This document shows positions 5,585-8,459 of a stretch of 8,459 nt of DNA, in pieces. The notes under the pieces are model-generated. The model saw nothing but the letters and a program-made list of their open reading frames with translations. It made no database searches and was not told the origin of the DNA. The translations under genes and the position numbers were made by a program. Position 1 is the stretch's first letter, and each line of letters opens with the position of its first letter. Origin of the DNA: Clostridium sp. UBA4108 (GTDB taxonomy: Bacteria > Bacillota > Clostridia > Clostridiales > Clostridiaceae). Location: NCBI GenBank assembly GCA_002381695.1, contig DFXM01000038.1, forward strand, positions 46,137 through 54,595, in the 5' to 3' direction.

Positions 5585-6292
5585 TTATTTGGACGGAATA
5601 CTACAGCCATCAATATTACAAACCATACCGTCTAAGTTATCAGCTTCTATTTTTTCTTCTTGTAATGCTTTTTCAATAATCCTTTCAAGTGCTTCTGGTG
5701 GTTGGGCACCTGAAACTGGATATTTTCCGTTAATCAAAAAGAATGGAACCGCGTGTATTCCAAGTCTACTAGCTTCATATTCATCATTACGAACATCTTC
5801 TGCAAACTTTTTATTCTTTAATACATCTTCTACTTCTAATTTATCTAAACCAAGTTCAATAGCAATATCAGTTAAGACCTTATGATCACTCATTTGTTTA
5901 TTTTCAGTAAAATATGCATGGAATAATTTTTCTGACATTTCTAATCCTTTTCCTTTAGTTTCTGCATATTTTGCAATACGATGAGCATCAAATGTATTTG
6001 TATAACGTGTTGTACCATAATTATAATCTAATCCAACACTTTTAGCATATTTAGTTACATTATCTATCATTTGTTGTGCTTGCTCACTAGTATAACCATA
6101 TTTTTGGGCAACTCTTTCTTTTGTAGTACTTACTGTTTCATAACTAGCATATGGATCTAACTCAAAACTTTTATAACTAATATCTATATCTATATCTTCT
6201 TTACCTGAAAAACTCTCTAAAGCCTTTTCTAATTGTCGTTCCCCTATATAACAGTACGGACATGCGTAATCTGACCAAATTTCTATTTTCAT
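5585..6292 (-). CDS. FrnE-type DsbA-family thiol oxidoreductase
   Basis: This 235-residue protein is a DsbA-like thioredoxin-fold oxidoreductase of the FrnE subgroup. The active site CPYC is at residues 11-14, right after the first beta strand. A helical insertion occupies roughly 60-170, and the cis-proline loop AVPFF (Pro183) is followed by NGKYPVSGAQ. There is no signal peptide or lipobox, so it acts in the cytosol, unlike envelope DsbA. The tail has a second cysteine pair, Cys225-x4-Cys230. A C-terminal CX4C of this type is described in Deinococcus FrnE, where it works with the CXXC in disulfide isomerase or oxidoreductase activity. The start follows AGGG with about nine bases' spacing. 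A good promoter faces it, with an inverted repeat over its -10, and the HxlR gene is divergent. Control by that regulator is a reasonable inference. Confidence 0.92.
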   Translation of the reverse strand: MKIEIWSDYACPYCYIGERQLEKALESFSGKEDIDIDISYKSFELDPYASYETVSTTKERVAQKYGYTSEQAQQMIDNVTKYAKSVGLDYNYGTTRYTNTFDAHRIAKYAETKGKGLEMSEKLFHAYFTENKQMSDHKVLTDIAIELGLDKLEVEDVLKNKKFAEDVRNDEYEASRLGIHAVPFFLINGKYPVSGAQPPEALERIIEKALQEEKIEADNLDGMVCNIDGCSIPSK

Positions 6293-6359
6293 TTATAACA
6301 TCCCTTCCTCTTGATTAATTTTTTGTATCTACCTTAATAAATATATTTATACTAACCTG

Positions 6360-6387
6360 ATGAATTTAATTATATTCATAAATTCAT
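6360..6387. promoter_or_regulatory. Candidate operator over the FrnE promoter
   Basis: ATGAATTTA (6360-6368) and TAAATTCAT (6379-6387) are perfect 9-bp inverted repeats separated by 10 bases. The 28-bp site covers the -10 box of the promoter for the FrnE gene. Such placement would block RNA polymerase when occupied. The obvious candidate ligand is the divergent HxlR-family regulator, which binds DNA as a dimer; this is inferred, not seen. Confidence 0.55.
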
Positions 6388-6396
6388 ATCTAACAA
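6369..6396 (-). promoter_or_regulatory. SigA-type promoter for the FrnE gene
   Basis: On the minus strand TTGTTA (6391-6396) and TATAAT (6369-6374) are separated by 16 bases. This is a near-consensus housekeeping promoter pointing at the FrnE gene, about 75 bases before its start codon. Confidence 0.65.
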
Positions 6397-6454
6397 GTAC
6401 GCAATAAAATAATAGATACTATAATAAAATATAGCATTGTCTATTTATCTGTAT

Positions 6455-6460
6455 TATAAT
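6455..6460 (+). promoter_or_regulatory. Possible -10 box for the HxlR gene
   Basis: A perfect TATAAT lies 40 bases before the TTG start of the regulator. No convincing -35 is present at 16-18 bases upstream; TTGTCT at 6437-6442 is too close. The repeated motif AATAGATA occurs at 6411-6418 and 6458-6465 and might be a binding half-site for autoregulation. Confidence 0.35.
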
Positions 6461-6499
6461 AGATATAAAAAATTTCACATTAAAGGGGAGTTGATTAGA

Positions 6500-6838
6500 T
6501 TGACTGAAGATAAATTCTCACTTCCAGATTGTCCACTGGAATATGCAACTAATATTATAAGTGGAAAATGGAAAATAAGACTTTTATGGGCATTATATAA
6601 ATCAGAATATGTTAGATTTAATGAATTAAAACGTCAATTAAATGGTATTACAGATATGATGCTCACTAAAATTTTAAAAGAGCTAATAAAAGAAAATATA
6701 GTTAAAAGAGTTCAATATAATGAAATTCCTCCACGTGTGGAATATTCTCTAACTATAAACGGATTAAATTTAGTAAATGCATTAAATGAAGTTACTAAAT
6801 GGTCAAAAGAAAATCATAATATCAATAATTCAAAATAA
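6500..6838 (+). CDS. HxlR-family (DUF24) one-cysteine redox-type regulator
   Basis: This 112-residue winged-helix regulator of the HxlR/DUF24 family is dimeric and DNA-binding in the known members. The family signature runs through the protein: CPLEYATNIISGKWKIRLLW at residues 11-30, then RFNELKRQLNGIT as the first part of the DNA-binding unit, MLTKILKELIKENIVKR as the recognition helix and wing entry, and PPRVEYSLTINGLNL as the wing. It contains only one cysteine, Cys11. That is the position of the conserved sensing cysteine in YodB and HypR-type regulators that respond to quinones, aldehydes or disulfide stress. The start is TTG at 6500, nine bases after GGGGAG at 6485-6490. A longer reading from TTG 6437 lacks a ribosome binding site and runs through the promoter. 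It is divergent from the FrnE gene, its likely target, and is followed by a strong terminator. Confidence 0.92.
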   Translation: MTEDKFSLPDCPLEYATNIISGKWKIRLLWALYKSEYVRFNELKRQLNGITDMMLTKILKELIKENIVKRVQYNEIPPRVEYSLTINGLNLVNALNEVTKWSKENHNINNSK

Positions 6839-6851
6839 ATATATACTAAAT

Positions 6852-6910
6852 ATAATTGGGAAAAGTTATTCCATAATATAACTTTTCCCAATTATTATAT
6901 ATATTTTTTT
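6852..6910 (+). terminator. Strong terminator of the HxlR gene
   Basis: An 18-bp perfect stem (6852-6869 with 6878-6895) closes an 8-base loop and is followed by an AT stretch and seven Ts at 6904-6910. It begins 13 bases past the regulator stop codon. The AT-rich left flank could let it work weakly on the other strand too. Confidence 0.85.
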
Positions 6911-6933
6911 ATAAGATTTATATAACTCATCTT

Positions 6934-6963
6934 GAATTAACTAAACCTAATATTATCTATCAT
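6934..6963 (+). repeat. Direct repeat, copy 1
   Basis: The 30 bases match 7109-7138 in the same orientation at 24 of 30 positions, with shared blocks ATTAACTA, CTAATAT and ATCAT. The two copies lie either side of half-palindrome E, 145 bases apart. They may be an old duplication, a target duplication from a lost insertion, or paired binding sites. Confidence 0.5.
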
Positions 6964-6998
6964 GATTTTAGATGATATCAGCTATTTTAACTTACTAC

Positions 6999-7038
6999 CA
7001 ATTTTATCAAAAACCTCATTTATTTATGATACGGTTCA
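6999..7038. repeat. Palindromic repeat copy E (left half only)
   Basis: Bases 7010-7034 give the consensus left arm exactly, including CTCATTTATTTATGATACGG, followed by the TTCA loop at 7035-7038. The right arm is then lost and replaced by unrelated AT-rich sequence. The ten bases before the arm are shared with copy D. The copy sits between the convergent 3' ends of the HxlR and esterase genes. A half copy with a perfect arm suggests the right half was deleted recently. Confidence 0.7.
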
Positions 7039-7108
7039 CTATTTATTATTCTAAATTAACTATCTCATTATTGAATTTCCTATATTCCATACTTTTTTAA
7101 AATTATTA

Positions 7109-7138
7109 GGATTAACTACTTCTAATATAATCCATCAT
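7109..7138 (+). repeat. Direct repeat, copy 2
   Basis: This is the partner of 6934-6963 (24 of 30 identical). It lies about 40 bases past the stop codon of the esterase gene, on that gene's downstream side. The remaining bases to the esterase stop are AT-rich and hold no strong terminator. Confidence 0.5.
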
Positions 7139-7178
7139 TAGACTCAGATCCCATAGATATTATAATTAATTAATAAGT

Positions 7179-8417
7179 TTATCTGTTTTTCCCCAAAAGC
7201 TGGATAATTCCATCTCCAAATTCTATATCAATATCTGTGTAAGTATGACCTCCATAAAACTCCTTATACTCAACATTATATTTTTTATTTTTTAATATAT
7301 TATAAAAATCTTGATTAGCCTTATAGTGTCTTTGAGCCTCTTTTTCAAATTCTCCAAACGTCATATAAAAATCTATTGGTTTTTTTGCTCCATTTTCATA
7401 CATCCTCAATATTAGTCCTTTTTCATTTTCATCATCTTCTTCTCTATTCCAATACATTCCCCCTGATTGGCATAACACTTTTGAAAATACTTCAGGATGT
7501 TTGTATGCTATAAATGCTGCTGCAAGCCCCCCATAACTAAAACCTGCAATTAAGTTCTTTGATTCATCATTATTAATATTATAATTTTCCTTTATCCATG
7601 GTAATAATTCATCCATAACAAAACAACTAAATTTCTCTGAACATGTAAGTTCTTTATCTCTATCATCATTAGATTCAATAAATACTGCACACATAGCTGG
7701 AATCTTTTGTTCTGCAATAAGATTATCAAAACTTGTAATAACTTTTGTAACATGAACATATTCCCATCCATCAGTAAATAATGCTAATGTCATAGGCTGG
7801 GATTTTTCACTGTACTCTGCTGGCGTGTAAATCCATATTCTTCTCTTATTATCTAAAATTTTACTTTCAAAATCTTCAATCAATTCTATTTCACCTTTAG
7901 GTACATCGTTCCTTTCAATTGTCCAACTTTTTTCTTTGTAATTTGGTAAACAAAAACAAGATTCCTCCTTACAAAGTAAATAGTATTCACCTAAATTCTT
8001 TTCATTCTCTATGCACACATACTTATTAAAATTAAGTGGATCCATCCTAAAGTCTAGTTCTTCCCAATCTTGCCCTTCCTTTTCATTAACTATAAACATA
8101 TATAATGATTTTGCATTCCCTCTTGCCTTCCAAGTCCTATACCACAAATCTGTACCTTGTAGCTTGTCAAATTCAGTATTAATACTATCATATCCGAACA
8201 TTTCACCAAATACAGCCAGTCTATCTATAGAATCAAATTCTCTCCAAACTAATGTAATTAAATAATTTTCATCATCATTTTCTATTTTTTCTATAATAGG
8301 TGACCCATTTGTACTTACTTCATCCCAAAATGTCTTTAATGCTGTATATCTATCAATTTTTAACTCCTCACATAAACGTTGTATTCGTGGACTAATAACT
8401 TCTTGATTATTTCCCAT
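7179..8417 (-). CDS. Enterochelin-esterase-like alpha/beta hydrolase
   Basis: This 412-residue protein has the two-domain layout of Fes-type enterochelin esterases. The N-terminal beta domain (about residues 25-180) carries ITLVWRE (54-60), GTDLWYRTW (88-96) and MDPLNF (125-130), all close to Fes signatures. The C-terminal esterase domain carries the nucleophile elbow GFSYGG at 292-297 (Ser294), an acidic GEFEKE region near 355-360 that probably supplies the triad acid, and His391 in GGHTYTD. There is no signal peptide, so it would act on ferric siderophore after import, or on another ester. The start is ATG 8417, six bases after GGTGGAG; the longer reading from GTG 8429 would begin inside that ribosome binding site. 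No siderophore transport or synthesis gene is visible next to it. The promoter lies beyond the window edge. Confidence 0.88.
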   Translation of the reverse strand: MGNNQEVISPRIQRLCEELKIDRYTALKTFWDEVSTNGSPIIEKIENDDENYLITLVWREFDSIDRLAVFGEMFGYDSINTEFDKLQGTDLWYRTWKARGNAKSLYMFIVNEKEGQDWEELDFRMDPLNFNKYVCIENEKNLGEYYLLCKEESCFCLPNYKEKSWTIERNDVPKGEIELIEDFESKILDNKRRIWIYTPAEYSEKSQPMTLALFTDGWEYVHVTKVITSFDNLIAEQKIPAMCAVFIESNDDRDKELTCSEKFSCFVMDELLPWIKENYNINNDESKNLIAGFSYGGLAAAFIAYKHPEVFSKVLCQSGGMYWNREEDDENEKGLILRMYENGAKKPIDFYMTFGEFEKEAQRHYKANQDFYNILKNKKYNVEYKEFYGGHTYTDIDIEFGDGIIQLLGKNR

Positions 8418-8459
8418 ATAATTCTCCACCTTTATATTTAAGGCTTTGTTTTAGCATAG

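Noticed and set aside
6437..6499. Longer N terminus for the HxlR regulator from TTG 6437
   Set aside because: It has no ribosome binding site and would translate the TATAAT box. TTG 6500 has GGGGAG at good spacing and gives the family's usual length.
8418..8429. Upstream GTG start for the esterase
   Set aside because: The GTG is part of the GGTGGAG ribosome binding site that serves ATG 8417.
1..8459. CRISPR array, tRNA, rRNA or riboswitch
   Set aside because: No regularly spaced identical repeats, no cloverleaf or rRNA-like conserved stretches, and no recognisable riboswitch core were seen in any gap.

Overview
The window is AT-rich, with AGGAGG-type ribosome binding sites, A/T-ending codons and several short hairpin-plus-T terminators. 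This suggests a low-GC anaerobic Firmicute, most likely a member of Clostridium sensu stricto or a close relative. The anaerobic lifestyle is also suggested by a ferredoxin-nitroreductase fusion and a cysteine-phytase-like phosphatase, a family known from several clostridia. The species cannot be settled from the sequence alone. All supported genes are on the minus strand except one HxlR-type regulator. No tRNA, rRNA, CRISPR array or intact transposase gene was seen.

Layout from left to right: a terminator-like hairpin from a neighbour outside the window (7-50); a PhnA/YjdM zinc-ribbon protein (136-477, -); an intergenic stretch with a short coding-like remnant; an alpha/beta hydrolase of the BAAT C-terminal type (783-1679, -); a hairpin-rich intergenic region with palindromic repeats A and B; a phytase-like protein tyrosine phosphatase (2163-3101, -) whose 3' end overlaps a small uncertain ORF (2030-2227, -); a gap with repeats C and D and a strong terminator; a 4Fe-4S ferredoxin/nitroreductase fusion (3451-4275, -); a 465-base gap with decayed-looking coding frames; an MBL-fold hydrolase (4741-5376, -); a 130-bp MITE-like element with terminal inverted repeats (5421-5550); a FrnE-type DsbA-family oxidoreductase (5585-6292, -); a divergent one-cysteine HxlR regulator (6500-6838, +) with a strong terminator; a gap with half-repeat E and a separate direct repeat; and an enterochelin-esterase-like hydrolase (7179-8417, -).

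The clearest functional unit is the divergent FrnE/HxlR pair. The regulator has a single N-terminal cysteine, as in thiol-sensing HxlR/DUF24 proteins. A perfect 9-bp inverted repeat is centred on the -10 box of a good promoter facing the oxidoreductase gene. The MBL hydrolase and ferredoxin-nitroreductase downstream on the same strand fit a loose redox or electrophile-detoxification theme. They look like separate transcription units, and the link is inference.

The most unusual non-coding signal is a dispersed palindromic repeat of about 54 bp (half-arm CTCATTTATTTATGATACGG, loop TTCA), present as two full or near-full copies and three degenerate or half copies, all between genes. Its flanking A and T runs would make a full copy resemble a bidirectional terminator.
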